From Candidatus Spongiihabitans thiooxidans (GTDB lineage: Bacteria; Pseudomonadota; Gammaproteobacteria; Arenicellales; Poriferihabitantaceae): a stretch of 64,000 bases of DNA. The stretch lies in contig LFLB01000025.1 of the NCBI GenBank assembly GCA_001543005.1, forward strand, positions 26,362 to 90,361, read 5' to 3'. The position numbers and the translations under genes are program-made. The notes beneath the pieces are model-generated. The model was not told where the DNA came from and did no database searches. It saw only the letters and a list, made by a program, of their open reading frames with translations. Below are positions 47,203-56,256 of this stretch, in pieces (position 1 is the first letter of the stretch; each line of letters begins with the position of its first letter).

Positions 47203-48009
47203 ATGGGTTTTCTATCAGGCAAGCGCGCGTTAATCGCCGGTGTGGCAAGCAATCGGTCAATCGCATGGGGCGTAGCCCAGGCAATGCACAGAGAGGGGGC
47301 GCAACTTGCATTCACCTACCCGAATGAAAAAATGAAACCACGGGTCGAGAAACTTGCCAATCAACTCGAGTCGCATATCGTTCTGCCCTGCGACGTCGCC
47401 AGTGATGCTGAGATCGATGGGCTGTTCGCGGAACTTGGAAAATCATGGGATGGCCTGGACATTTTAGTTCACTCCATCGCCTTTGCGCCGAGAGAAGAGT
47501 TGGAAGGCTTATATTTGGACACGGTTACCCGGCAAGGATTTAACATTGCCCATGAAATCAGTTCCTATAGTTTTGCTGCAATGGCACGGGCTGCCTTGCC
47601 GTTAATGGCGGGTCGAAATGGAGCAATGCTGACCCTGACTTACATCGGTTCGGTTCGTTCCATGCCGGGGTATAACGTAATGGGACTAGCCAAAGCCAGC
47701 CTGGAAGCCAATGTTCGTTACCTGGCGCAGTCGGTCGGCGGAAAAGGCATCCGGGTAAATGGCATTTCCGCAGGGCCGATCAGGACGTTAGCCGCCGCCG
47801 GCATTAAAAATTTCAGGAAAATGCTGGGCTATTTTGAAAAAGTCGCTCCTCTCGGACGTGCGGTTACGATCGAAGAAGTCGGCAATACCGCAGCATTTTT
47901 GAGTTCGGACCTGGCATCCGGCATCACCGGAGAGATTACCTACGTTGACGGCGGTTTCAATACCGTCGGTATTAGCGCGAATTTTATAGAACAAGATCAG
48001 GCAGAGTAA
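47203..48009 (+). CDS. fabI: Enoyl-[acyl-carrier-protein] reductase (NADH)
   Basis: FabI carries out the last reduction in each fatty-acid elongation cycle. It is a short-chain dehydrogenase of 268 residues from the ATG at 47203, preceded by AAGAGG. The motifs are [20 protein letters not shown] (NADH binding), [35 protein letters not shown] and [13 protein letters not shown]. The latter contain the catalytic Tyr-x6-Lys pair. [15 protein letters not shown] is the substrate-loop region. The C-terminal tail ([13 protein letters not shown]) is a few residues longer than in E. coli. It is monocistronic. Confidence 0.96.
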   Translation: MGFLSGKRALIAGVASNRSIAWGVAQAMHREGAQLAFTYPNEKMKPRVEKLANQLESHIVLPCDVASDAEIDGLFAELGKSWDGLDILVHSIAFAPREELEGLYLDTVTRQGFNIAHEISSYSFAAMARAALPLMAGRNGAMLTLTYIGSVRSMPGYNVMGLAKASLEANVRYLAQSVGGKGIRVNGISAGPIRTLAAAGIKNFRKMLGYFEKVAPLGRAVTIEEVGNTAAFLSSDLASGITGEITYVDGGFNTVGISANFIEQDQAE

Positions 48010-48057
48010 AACCTCGACCCGCCTCATTTCCCGGATAACAGTTAGTCGCGGATAACC

Positions 48058-49884
48058 TCAGGCCTGGATATTCAAGGAATCGAGTTTTTCCTTTGAAGGT
48101 ACGCCCTGTTTAGACCAGCCGCGAGCGGCGTAGTATTGCGGAATCATTACCTCCAATTCGGTAACGCCACCTTTATTGAACCCGGCAGGCGCAGGCTCTT
48201 TCAACATCCTCGGCGGCAGGGTATCATCTTTAATGGTCAAGCCCGCTTTTAGATTAAACAATTTTTCCAGATTCCAAATACGCTCACCAGTTTGACGTAA
48301 CCGTTCCACATCCCAGTGCCCCGGTAAATCCGCATCAATCATCCTGGCAAAATCCTCATAACCCCAAGTGCCGGTGGTAAATAAACACAGCCCGGATGAA
48401 TCCACCATGGCCACAAAATCCTGAGAGGTGGCGCAGGCCTGCGCTTTGCCTTTTGTGCCGGGGTCTTGGTAGTCTTCGGTAAAAGTATCGTGCCGTAAAT
48501 GGCAGGCACCGCGGTTGCTGGTTGCATAACCCAGCCCCATACCCTGCATAGTGCGAGCATCGTAGCCGGCAAACTCCTGACCTTTAGCAACCATGGCAAG
48601 TTCGGGACGGCCATACTTTTCGCAAAGCAGCCTGGAGCCCAACCCGAGTTGTTTACCGAATCCTTCGTATTTTCCGGTTTTTTCGGCCATGACCACCAGG
48701 GCTTCTGCGCTACCGAAACTCAGGTCAACTCCATCGGTTTGCTGCTTGGTAATAATGCCAAGCTCATACAACTCCATCGCCGCCGCCAGAGTAACGCCGA
48801 AGGAAATCGGGTCCATGCCGTGTTCATTCATCATAAACCCGGCAAAGGTCAGGGCATCAAGATCAGACACCCCTACAGCCGGACCAAAAGCAAACGCGGT
48901 CTCGTATTCCAACCCTCCGGAAGCGCCCCAATATTCGGGTCGGTCTTTGACACTAAAGTGTTCGGGGTCAATTTTTGCAATCCGTCCGCAAGCGATGGTG
49001 CAGCCAAAACAGGCCGCATTGCGAATCAAGTTGGTATGGCCGTTGCGATTTTTGACGGTCACGGATTTGTGATTTATTTTTTCCGCGCCCACAAAAGTGA
49101 CTGCCTGAAAATTATGTGTTGGCAGTCCGCCGAATTCCTGCATGCTATCGAGCATGGCATGAGTGCCATAACGCATGAGTCCTCTTCTATTGCCGCTGCC
49201 GTGAAGTACTTTGTTCACTTCCTGTGCAACGCGCATGAATTTACCCGGGTTTTCACTTGTTACCCCCACCGTTCCGCGCGCGCAAATCGCCTTCAAATTC
49301 TTGCTGCCCATTACCGCACCGACCCCGGAGCGACCGGCGGCGCGGTGCAGGTCGTTGACCACACAGGCAAAACGCACATTGTTTTCGCCAGACACGCCGA
49401 TTGCAGCAATTTTGATCTGTGGGTCCTGATGCTTCTTTCGGATCCATTCATCCGCATACCAAACTGATTGCCCCCAAATTTCATCCGCAGGCAATATCTT
49501 GACTTTGTCATCGCAAATACTCAGATAAACCGGTTTTTCCGACCTGCCTTTAACAATCAACATGTCATAGCCGGCAAATTTTAACTCGGCGCCAAATTTT
49601 CCACCGGAATTGGAACAGGCGATGGCATTGGTCAATGGCCCCTTGGTGATTACCCCAAAACGGCCGCTGGTGGATGCCATGGTGCCGCCGAGCGGGCCGG
49701 TGGCAAATATCAATACGTTATCCGCGCCCAGGGCATCTGCCTCAGGGTCCATTTCTTCATACAAATATTTGGTTCCCAACCCCCTGCTACCAAGATAATT
49801 ATTTGCCCAATCCATGTTTAAGGGTTCGACAGAAGTGGTACCTGCGGTGAGGTCAACACGTAAAACTTTATTTTGCCAGCTCAT
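48058..49884 (-). CDS. Tungsten-type aldehyde ferredoxin oxidoreductase
   Basis: AOR family enzymes oxidise aldehydes to acids with ferredoxin as electron acceptor, using a tungsto- or molybdo-bispterin and one [4Fe-4S] cluster. From the ATG at 49884 the protein has 608 residues. Visible are the N-terminal KVLRVDLTAGTTSVEPLNMD, LIFATGPLGGTMASTSGR, the cluster ligands in CFGCTIACGR with the fourth cysteine in DSSGLCLFTTG, and GMDPISFGVTLAAAMEL. Alternative starts add 12 residues. No ferredoxin, pterin-synthesis or tungstate-transport gene is close. Related enzymes in aerobic proteobacteria exist, some acting on aromatic or benzoyl-type substrates, so the substrate cannot be stated. Confidence 0.9.
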   Translation of the reverse strand: MSWQNKVLRVDLTAGTTSVEPLNMDWANNYLGSRGLGTKYLYEEMDPEADALGADNVLIFATGPLGGTMASTSGRFGVITKGPLTNAIACSNSGGKFGAELKFAGYDMLIVKGRSEKPVYLSICDDKVKILPADEIWGQSVWYADEWIRKKHQDPQIKIAAIGVSGENNVRFACVVNDLHRAAGRSGVGAVMGSKNLKAICARGTVGVTSENPGKFMRVAQEVNKVLHGSGNRRGLMRYGTHAMLDSMQEFGGLPTHNFQAVTFVGAEKINHKSVTVKNRNGHTNLIRNAACFGCTIACGRIAKIDPEHFSVKDRPEYWGASGGLEYETAFAFGPAVGVSDLDALTFAGFMMNEHGMDPISFGVTLAAAMELYELGIITKQQTDGVDLSFGSAEALVVMAEKTGKYEGFGKQLGLGSRLLCEKYGRPELAMVAKGQEFAGYDARTMQGMGLGYATSNRGACHLRHDTFTEDYQDPGTKGKAQACATSQDFVAMVDSSGLCLFTTGTWGYEDFARMIDADLPGHWDVERLRQTGERIWNLEKLFNLKAGLTIKDDTLPPRMLKEPAPAGFNKGGVTELEVMIPQYYAARGWSKQGVPSKEKLDSLNIQA

Positions 49885-49930
49885 CAGTAATGTCTCGGGT
49901 AATGTTCTTGGGTCATGCAAATTAAGGGCA

Positions 49931-50081
49931 AATTAAGGGGACACAACACTTAATTATGAACCTACGGGTAGTGATGGGGTTTCCTAAAACCGCAGAAAAA
50001 ACCCTTGGGCGAATACTAACAAAGAAAAAGACTGGGGCAAAGCAAACAAGGCTGATAATTAAGTGTTGTGTCCCCTTAATT
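49931..50081. mobile_element. MITE-like element with perfect 27-bp inverted repeats
   Basis: Positions 49931-49957 are the exact reverse complement of 50055-50081 (27 of 27 bases, core GGGGACACAACACTTAATTA). The 97 bp between them carry no long gene; a short plus-strand frame reads MGFPKTAEKTLGRILTKKKT. Similar GGGGACA..CTTAATT termini accompany IS200-like REP-associated transposase genes, so this may be a non-autonomous derivative. It lies between the AOR gene and the adhesin gene. The left arm is preceded by a partial second copy (ATTAAGGGCAAATTAAGGGG). Confidence 0.6.
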
Positions 50082-50128
50082 GTCTATTTGATAAAAACGC
50101 CTGTTTTGGATTTATGTCACACCTATTT

Positions 50129-50137
50129 TGATATAAT
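50129..50137 (+). promoter_or_regulatory. Extended -10 promoter for the adhesin gene
   Basis: TGATATAAT at 50129-50137 is a perfect TATAAT with the TGn extension, about 220 bp before the adhesin start. A clear -35 is absent, as expected for an extended -10 promoter. It lies 48 bp outside the inverted-repeat element. Confidence 0.45.
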
Positions 50138-50358
50138 ATTTGGTAAAGTTTGTTTGCCTACAGTTCTACGGAACATGATTCTCAAGCAACCACGGGCAAA
50201 ACTCAAAATCAGGCAATCGTCGCCGCTTGGTAAAGAGTCAATGTTTTATATGGCGACCTGATTTTCACTCAACAAACCGGAAAAGAACCGTCTACTCCGT
50301 CCGGCCCAAAACCGGGCGAGATTCAAATCAACCAACCTGACATTACGAGGTATCAACC

Positions 50359-53300
50359 ATGATAGCAAACACGACCGCAAACCGAAGAATCGACAACATC
50401 CCCCCCCTCAATCTCTTTAATTTACGCCTGTTAGCGACCCTGTGCTTCCTGTGGGTTGCTTCCTTCGGCGCTTCTGGGGTGTGGGCTCTTACGGTTGGAG
50501 AGGGCGCCGACGATAGACCCGAAAGTATTCCAGTATATGCAGATGCCGTAGCTTATCTGGCGGATACCAATGGCGAAGACGCAAGCAGATTTGTCACAAT
50601 CGGCGACCTCACTCTGCCCGGATATCAAGTTCGGGAGTTTCATCGCCTTACGGGTCTGACCAACAGTAATCTGGTCAATACTTATACAAATGCCGCCGCC
50701 TATAATGCGGACTTGAATCGAGGTGGCTATCTTTACGCCACTTTCAACGGTATTAGCGATCCCTTTCTCGTCACGGCACTCCAGGCGGTTTCGGTAACTG
50801 ACGAAAATTTGGGAAACAACGATGTTCCTCCACACTCCGAAGGTGCAAGATTTGCCACCACCGCCGTGGGCGATGGCGCCAGAGCGCTGGAATATGACGC
50901 CACGGCTGTTGGTGAAAGTGCGCTCGCCTATGGCGAGTCCACGGCGATAGGTCAGTTTGCCAGCGCCTTAGGAGATAAATCCACGGCGCTGGGAGACCAT
51001 TCCGGTGCCTATGGCGACCGGTCCTTGGCGTTGGGGCGTTATAGCCATGCCGCCGGTGACAAGAGCACTGCTGTCGGCGGGCATGCAAGTACTTATGGCG
51101 ATGACGCCACCGCGCTTGGGCGTTACACACATGCGTTGGGCACGGGGAGCACGGCCCTCGGTCGCGGGGCGATAACCGCGAAGCCAAGCATTCATGACAC
51201 GGCGAATGATGACATCGGAACCCTGATTGAGTGCGCCGTGTCCCCTCGTTTTTCTGACCAGGGTTTCATCGCGGGCTGCGCGAAGTTTATAACTGATGAG
51301 GAAAAAGCGGACCCAAGATACGAACTGGGCACCGTCGGTTTCGACGACCTGCGTGGTGAAATCCAAACCCGCCTGATCGCGTTGCTGGACGATCTATCCA
51401 CCGACAGAGCCACCGCAGTTGGCGCCTACGCCTGGGCCCAGGGCGACCTCAGCACTGTGGTCGGGTATGGGTCCCGGGCACTTGGCGACCGCAGCACTGT
51501 GGTCGGCCAGCGCGCAATCGCCACCGGAATGCGTGGTAGCGCTTTTGGCCAATACGCAATGGCCACGAGTCAACGTAGCAGCGCGTTCGGCAGTTACGCT
51601 CAAGCCCACGGCGAGGGCAATGTAGCCATCGGGGCGAACAGTGAAGCTGGCGGGCTGGGTCATGTGTTTCACCACTATACGACCGTAGCAGACTATCTCA
51701 AGGGTGCGGATTTTCGCAATGACTATCTCGCCAGCCCGCCTTCAGGCGACACCTACGTTTACGAATTAGTCATCATCGGCGGCAGTATCTACCGTATCGC
51801 CGAATTGGACGCCATTAGCGGCCTGAGCGAAGATAACCTGCCGGCTACGCTGTCGGGGAAGAAATATGCCACCGCAGTTGGCGCCTACGCCCGGGCCCAG
51901 GGGGAGTACAGCACTGTGGCCGGGTTTCGTGCCCAGGCACTTGGTGACTTTGGCACTGTGGTCGGCCAGCGCGCAATCGCCACCGGAATGCGTGGTAGCG
52001 CTTTTGGCCAATACGCAATGGCCACGAGTCAACGTAGCAGCGCGTTCGGCAGTTACGCTCAAGCCCACGGCGAGGGCAATGTAGCCATCGGGGCGAATAG
52101 TGAAACTGGCGGGCTGGGTCCTGTGTTTCACCCCTATACGACCGTAGCAGACTATCTCGAGGGGGCGGATTTTCGCAATGCCTATCTCGCCAGCCCGCCT
52201 TCAGACGACACCAACGTTTACGAATTAGTCATCATCGGCGGCAGTATCTATCGTATCGCCGAATTGGACGCCATTAGCGGCCTGAGCGAAGATAACCTGC
52301 CGGCTGCGCTGGCGGCGGGGAAGAAATATGCCACCGCTTTGGGCTTTGAGGCCGAGGCCCGAGGGGAGCGCAGCACTGCTGTGGGCACCGGGGCGGTCGC
52401 CACGCGCGACAACCAGATCGTGCTTGGCGTGGCCGCGCGGGTCGATGACTCCACCACCACGGGTGTCGATGAATTCCGCGCCGCCAGCGCCTACACCCTG
52501 CCGGGGCTGCCCGCCGCTTCGGGCCGCGCCGCCCAGACCGGCCCGGTCCAGTTGGTCACCACCGATGCTGATGGCAACCTCGCCACCGATGGCGGCGCCT
52601 TGCATCGCGCGGTAGGCGCCGCCGGTGATGCGGCTGATGCCGATGGCAGCGCTTATGCCCGGATCGCTAAAAACAAGCAAGACCTGGAAGCGGAAACAAC
52701 CGCCCGCACGAGCGGCGATGTAGCATTGCGCGCCGGTCTGACGACGGAAACGACCGCTCGTGACGCTTTAGAGGGCAAAGTGGCGGTCATCCAGACAACG
52801 CTGGAAAATTTGAGCTCAACTGAGGGTGTGGCTGTGGCCACCCTGGATGCCAAGGTAGGCGATACTGACGATGAAGCCAGTGTTGGCGGCAGCGCCTTCG
52901 CCCGCATTGCGCAGAACAAGGAAGATCTGGCGGCGGAGACAACCGCCCGCACGAACGACGATGCGGCCCTGCGCGCCGATCTGGCGACGGAGACAACCGT
53001 CCGCACGAACGGCGATGCAGCATTGCGCGCTGATCTGGAGACGGAGACAACCGCCCGCACGAACGACGATGCGGCCCTGCGCGCCGATCTGGCGACGGAG
53101 ACAACCGCCCGCACGAACGACGATGCGGCCCTGCGCGCCGATCTGGCGACGGAGACAACCGCCCGCACGAACGACGATGCGGCCCTGCACGCCGATCTGG
53201 CGACGGAGACAACCGCCCGCACGGCCAGCGATCAGATGCTGCGCAACGATTTGGGAACCGACACCGATGCGGCTGCCGCCAGCGGCAGTGCGTTCGCTCA

Positions 53301-54255
53301 AATTACTCATTTGAAGAATGCTTTTGAGTCGGCGACATCTGAGGATATGGCAATTGCGAATGCGATCAGCAGAGCCACGGAAGCACAGCAAGGCGTGACG
53401 GTAGTTGTCCAGAAGAACGAAGTGGGCAAGATTTACGATGAAAGCGGCGTGAAAGAAGAAGTCCTGACGGTAACAATGGATGCAGAGGGCCGCACCATTG
53501 TTCAGTTGCAGGGTAATAATATCAGGGAGCAATTTGCCTCTCTGGTTGCTACGCTGACTGAGCGGGCCGCTCCGGATACGGTGCAACTTGGCGCAGATGG
53601 CAATCCTATAGGAACAACTACTGCTGAATTCAATAATCTGGATGAGGGTGGACTGGCTTCTGGAAACAGGCTCGGATACTTGTTCGAAGCTCTCTACGGG
53701 AACCCGAGAGACGGCATAGTGAATAGTTCGACCACCGATAGCGACATGCCGACCGAGAACAGCGTGTTCGGGCGCATCCAACAAGGCGTATTGCGAAGCA
53801 CGTATGACGCAGAGAAAGGTCTGGATACGAATGGGAATTTGCCGGGGGCGGGCGGATACCGCGAGGCGCCCGTCATCGGGAGCGGCGACGACACGCCGAA
53901 GACTGCCGCAGGCCGCAGAGTCGTGGTTCAAGATACGAACGCGGACGGCACGGTCAGGCTGAGCACCGTGTCGCTGGATGGTGCATTGTCCGGCATGGAC
54001 CGGCGCGTGGACGGCTTGTCCGAGCGCCTCGACAAAGGCATCGCCATGTCCGCCGCCTTGACCGCCCTGCCCAACACGACCCCGGGCAACGACCGTTACG
54101 CTCTCGGGCTGGGGCTTGGTTCCCATTCCGGCGAAACGGCATTCGCCATGGGCTTCAGCGGGCGCTTCGGGCAGAGCACCCACTTCAACTTGGGCGCCGC
54201 CAGCAGTGGTAGCGGCTCCACCACCAGTCGCGCCGGCATGAGCTGGTCCTGGTAA
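50359..54255 (+). CDS. Trimeric autotransporter adhesin (YadA-like)
   Basis: A 1298-residue surface protein. The N-terminal signal region (about 20-45, LRLLATLCFLWVASFGASGV) is long, as in type Vc autotransporters. Residues about 165-330 and 350-420 are YadA-head repeats (AVGESALAYGESTAIGQFAS, ALGRYSHAAGDKSTAVGGHA). A 153-residue block (head repeats plus an insert containing YTTVADYLKGADF and YELVIIGGSIYRIAELDAI) is duplicated almost exactly. The stalk has 18-residue coiled-coil repeats DLATETTARTNDDAALRA. The last 80 residues form the YadA anchor: LSGMDRRVDGLSERLDKGIA and a beta-stranded end AGMSWSW with terminal Trp. It probably mediates adhesion to a host or surface. GC-rich compared with the neighbours. 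Confidence 0.9.
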   Translation: MIANTTANRRIDNIPPLNLFNLRLLATLCFLWVASFGASGVWALTVGEGADDRPESIPVYADAVAYLADTNGEDASRFVTIGDLTLPGYQVREFHRLTGLTNSNLVNTYTNAAAYNADLNRGGYLYATFNGISDPFLVTALQAVSVTDENLGNNDVPPHSEGARFATTAVGDGARALEYDATAVGESALAYGESTAIGQFASALGDKSTALGDHSGAYGDRSLALGRYSHAAGDKSTAVGGHASTYGDDATALGRYTHALGTGSTALGRGAITAKPSIHDTANDDIGTLIECAVSPRFSDQGFIAGCAKFITDEEKADPRYELGTVGFDDLRGEIQTRLIALLDDLSTDRATAVGAYAWAQGDLSTVVGYGSRALGDRSTVVGQRAIATGMRGSAFGQYAMATSQRSSAFGSYAQAHGEGNVAIGANSEAGGLGHVFHHYTTVADYLKGADFRNDYLASPPSGDTYVYELVIIGGSIYRIAELDAISGLSEDNLPATLSGKKYATAVGAYARAQGEYSTVAGFRAQALGDFGTVVGQRAIATGMRGSAFGQYAMATSQRSSAFGSYAQAHGEGNVAIGANSETGGLGPVFHPYTTVADYLEGADFRNAYLASPPSDDTNVYELVIIGGSIYRIAELDAISGLSEDNLPAALAAGKKYATALGFEAEARGERSTAVGTGAVATRDNQIVLGVAARVDDSTTTGVDEFRAASAYTLPGLPAASGRAAQTGPVQLVTTDADGNLATDGGALHRAVGAAGDAADADGSAYARIAKNKQDLEAETTARTSGDVALRAGLTTETTARDALEGKVAVIQTTLENLSSTEGVAVATLDAKVGDTDDEASVGGSAFARIAQNKEDLAAETTARTNDDAALRADLATETTVRTNGDAALRADLETETTARTNDDAALRADLATETTARTNDDAALRADLATETTARTNDDAALHADLATETTARTASDQMLRNDLGTDTDAAAASGSAFAQITHLKNAFESATSEDMAIANAISRATEAQQGVTVVVQKNEVGKIYDESGVKEEVLTVTMDAEGRTIVQLQGNNIREQFASLVATLTERAAPDTVQLGADGNPIGTTTAEFNNLDEGGLASGNRLGYLFEALYGNPRDGIVNSSTTDSDMPTENSVFGRIQQGVLRSTYDAEKGLDTNGNLPGAGGYREAPVIGSGDDTPKTAAGRRVVVQDTNADGTVRLSTVSLDGALSGMDRRVDGLSERLDKGIAMSAALTALPNTTPGNDRYALGLGLGSHSGETAFAMGFSGRFGQSTHFNLGAASSGSGSTTSRAGMSWSW
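51409..52329 (+). repeat. Two near-identical 459/462-bp tandem units in the adhesin
   Basis: Unit 1 starts at 51409 (GCCACCGCAGTTGGCGCCTA) and unit 2 at 51868 with the same sequence; the offset is 459 bases. Within the units the block CTTTTGGCCAATACGCAATG and most of the following 250 bases are identical. Differences cluster at a few codons. The boundary of a third partial copy is near 52330. This is an in-frame gene-internal duplication open to recombination. Confidence 0.85.
52927..53250 (+). repeat. Six 54-bp stalk repeats in the adhesin
   Basis: Six consecutive 54-base units begin at 52927, 52981, 53035, 53089, 53143 and 53197, each encoding an 18-residue coiled-coil segment (DLATETTARTNDDAALRA). 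Units 1, 3, 4 and 5 are nearly identical in DNA; unit 6 diverges at its end. High DNA identity implies recent expansion, and stalk length could vary between isolates. Confidence 0.9.
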
Positions 54256-54286
54256 GCCGCCCGGCAACGGTGCCCGGAGCGACCCG

Positions 54287-54305
54287 GGTGCCGCTTGTCG
54301 GCACC
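54287..54305 (+). terminator. Hairpin downstream of the adhesin gene
   Basis: GGTGCCG and CGGCACC form a seven-base-pair stem around CTTGT, about 30 bases after the stop codon, followed by ACATATTTTA. It could act as a terminator although the T run is short and displaced. Confidence 0.4.
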
Positions 54306-54464
54306 ACATATTTTACCGCCATCCTCACTTGTCACACACCGCCCAATGGCGGCAGGATTTGATACGCTTCGCTTTTTCTCTGCATCGGGCGGCGGTGATT
54401 TGAGTGAAAGTTTTTCACCTCGGACTACCCGGTTTTTTTATCTTTTCACCATCTCATATATGTT

Positions 54465-54476
54465 TGAACCCGGACA
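54465..54476. repeat. TGAACCCGGACA dispersed motif, copy 3
   Basis: Exact match to the motif at 43327-43338 and inverted match to 17134-17145. It lies in the gap between the adhesin and permease genes. Confidence 0.45.
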
Positions 54477-54483
54477 CCTCTAT

Positions 54484-56256
54484 TCACCATACCCAAAGAA
54501 TCATCGGCACAGCAACCGACACAATCACAATATCGAGCGGCAATCCCATGCGCCAGTAATCACCGAAATTATATCCGCCCGGCCCCATAACCAACGTATT
54601 TGACTGGTGCCCTATGGGTGTCAGGTAGGCAGAGGCCGCGCCTATCGCGACTGCCATTAACAGCGGGTCCGGTGAAATTTGCATGGCCTCCGCCAGACTT
54701 AGCGCCAGCGGCGCCATCAATACGGCAGTTGGGGAATTATGGATCAAATCCGACAGCAACATCGAAACAACAATCAACAACGCGATCAGAAACCACAGCG
54801 GAATATCAAATGCGACGCTTAAAATAGCGCTCGATATCAATTCCGTTGCGCCGGTTGTATGCAGTGCTTCGCCTATCGGGATCAAACAGCCGAGCAATAT
54901 GATAATCGGCCATTCAATGCTTCGATAGGCATCCCTTAACTTTATGGCTTTCAGCAGAATCAGTGCAACACATGTCGTTGCAAAAGCAATTTGCACCGGC
55001 ACCAGACCGAATGCCGCGGCCGCAATACCTAGCGCAAACACTCCGGGCGTCACATAACTTTTTGTGCGAGTAGTAAAGGCTCTGGCTTTGCTGAATAATA
55101 CCATACAGCCCAATGCGCTGACAGTTTGCTCCATGCTCTTATCGGCACCCTGAAGCAAAAGCACATCACCGGTCTGGAATCGGATTCGAGCTAGTCGAAA
55201 CATCGGCGTACTGCCTTGCCGGGAAACTGCCAATAAATTAATGCCATAACGATCATGCAGCCTCAGATCACGCATCGGCACGCCTTCCATCATTGAGTTG
55301 GGCATAATCACGACTTCAACAACCTTGACCTCTTCTGATTGCAGTAAATCACTTGCCACATCCTTATCCCCGATCTGCACCAACCCTGGCGATGCAAAAA
55401 GAGGCTGCAACGATTCGGAATCTCCCTGAAGGATTAAAATATCATGTTCAAGGATTTTCTCCGCTGTGGAGGGCGCAAGCCGGTTGCGTTTATGACGAAT
55501 AATAGCCATAACGGTCACTTCATTCTCGCAAATTTTTTCAAGCCCGCCGACTGTTGAATTAATCAGCAAAGAGCCTTCTGTTACTCGTACCTCGGTCAAA
55601 TATCGGGCAATTTGAAAACGGTCGTCCGCTGCTTCTTCCTGGCCATTCACGGGTATCAGTCGCCAACCAATAGTCACGATGTACAAAAATCCGCAAACAG
55701 CCACGGCCAGGCCAACCGGGGCGAAGTCAAACATACTAAAGGGCTGACCGAGATTCTCCTGGCGAATAGTGGCAATAATGATGTTCGGGGGAGTCCCGAT
55801 CATAGTCACCAACCCACCCAGCAAACTGGCAAATGAAAGTGGCATCAGAATTTTGGAGGCACGTCGTTTGGCTTTTTCGGCATCTCTTATGGTGACCGGC
55901 AACATTAACGCTAACGCACCGATGTTATTCATAAACGCGGACAAACAGCCAACAATGCCGCAATTCGCGGCAATCTGACCGGTGGCGCTGTGTCGGCTGC
56001 CGGCCAGGAAACGCAGAAAAATATTGACCAGCCCTGAGTTTTGCAATGCTTTGCTGATGACCAAAACGCAGGCCACCGTAATCACCGCCGGATGGGAAAA
56101 TCCGGCGAAGGCTCTATCGGCATCGACGATGCCCAAATAGATTGCCGCCAGTAACGCGATTCCTGCTACGACATCGTAACGCCAGTGGTTCCATATAAAC
56201 ATCAGAATCGTGACCAACAACAATCCAAAAATACTGATTTGATCTACTGTCATCAC
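54484..56256 (-). CDS. SLC13-family permease with RCK-C domains
   Basis: A 590-residue inner-membrane protein. It has an N-terminal set of membrane helices (about 1-200), two cytoplasmic TrkA-C-type domains (about 215-375; the second includes VEVVIMPNSMMEGVPMRDLR and FQTGDVLLLQG), and a C-terminal set of helices (about 395-590). ISKALQNSGLVNIFLRFLAG, AFMNNIGALALMLPV, GGLVTMIGTPPNIIIA and PIGHQSNTLVMGPGGYNFGD match the SLC13/DASS and citrate-transporter pattern with two central nucleotide-sensing domains. Such proteins transport sulfate, dicarboxylates or other anions with sodium; the substrate cannot be told. It is transcribed alone, downstream of an intergenic region of nearly 500 bp. Confidence 0.85.
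   Translation of the reverse strand: MMTVDQISIFGLLLVTILMFIWNHWRYDVVAGIALLAAIYLGIVDADRAFAGFSHPAVITVACVLVISKALQNSGLVNIFLRFLAGSRHSATGQIAANCGIVGCLSAFMNNIGALALMLPVTIRDAEKAKRRASKILMPLSFASLLGGLVTMIGTPPNIIIATIRQENLGQPFSMFDFAPVGLAVAVCGFLYIVTIGWRLIPVNGQEEAADDRFQIARYLTEVRVTEGSLLINSTVGGLEKICENEVTVMAIIRHKRNRLAPSTAEKILEHDILILQGDSESLQPLFASPGLVQIGDKDVASDLLQSEEVKVVEVVIMPNSMMEGVPMRDLRLHDRYGINLLAVSRQGSTPMFRLARIRFQTGDVLLLQGADKSMEQTVSALGCMVLFSKARAFTTRTKSYVTPGVFALGIAAAAFGLVPVQIAFATTCVALILLKAIKLRDAYRSIEWPIIILLGCLIPIGEALHTTGATELISSAILSVAFDIPLWFLIALLIVVSMLLSDLIHNSPTAVLMAPLALSLAEAMQISPDPLLMAVAIGAASAYLTPIGHQSNTLVMGPGGYNFGDYWRMGLPLDIVIVSVAVPMILWVW

Noticed and set aside
48499..49467. 322-codon plus-strand ORF opposite the AOR gene
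   Set aside because: Antisense shadow of a gene with clear AOR motifs; no ribosome-binding site or recognisable domains.
53089..53250. Possible CRISPR array in the 54-bp repeats
   Set aside because: The units are contiguous, in frame and coding (coiled-coil stalk), with no unique spacers or cas genes.
52816..54309. 497-codon minus-strand ORF opposite the adhesin
   Set aside because: It is the antisense of the GC-rich, repeat-containing adhesin; its protein is low-complexity (repeated AGGCLRRQIGAQGRIVVR) and has no family features.
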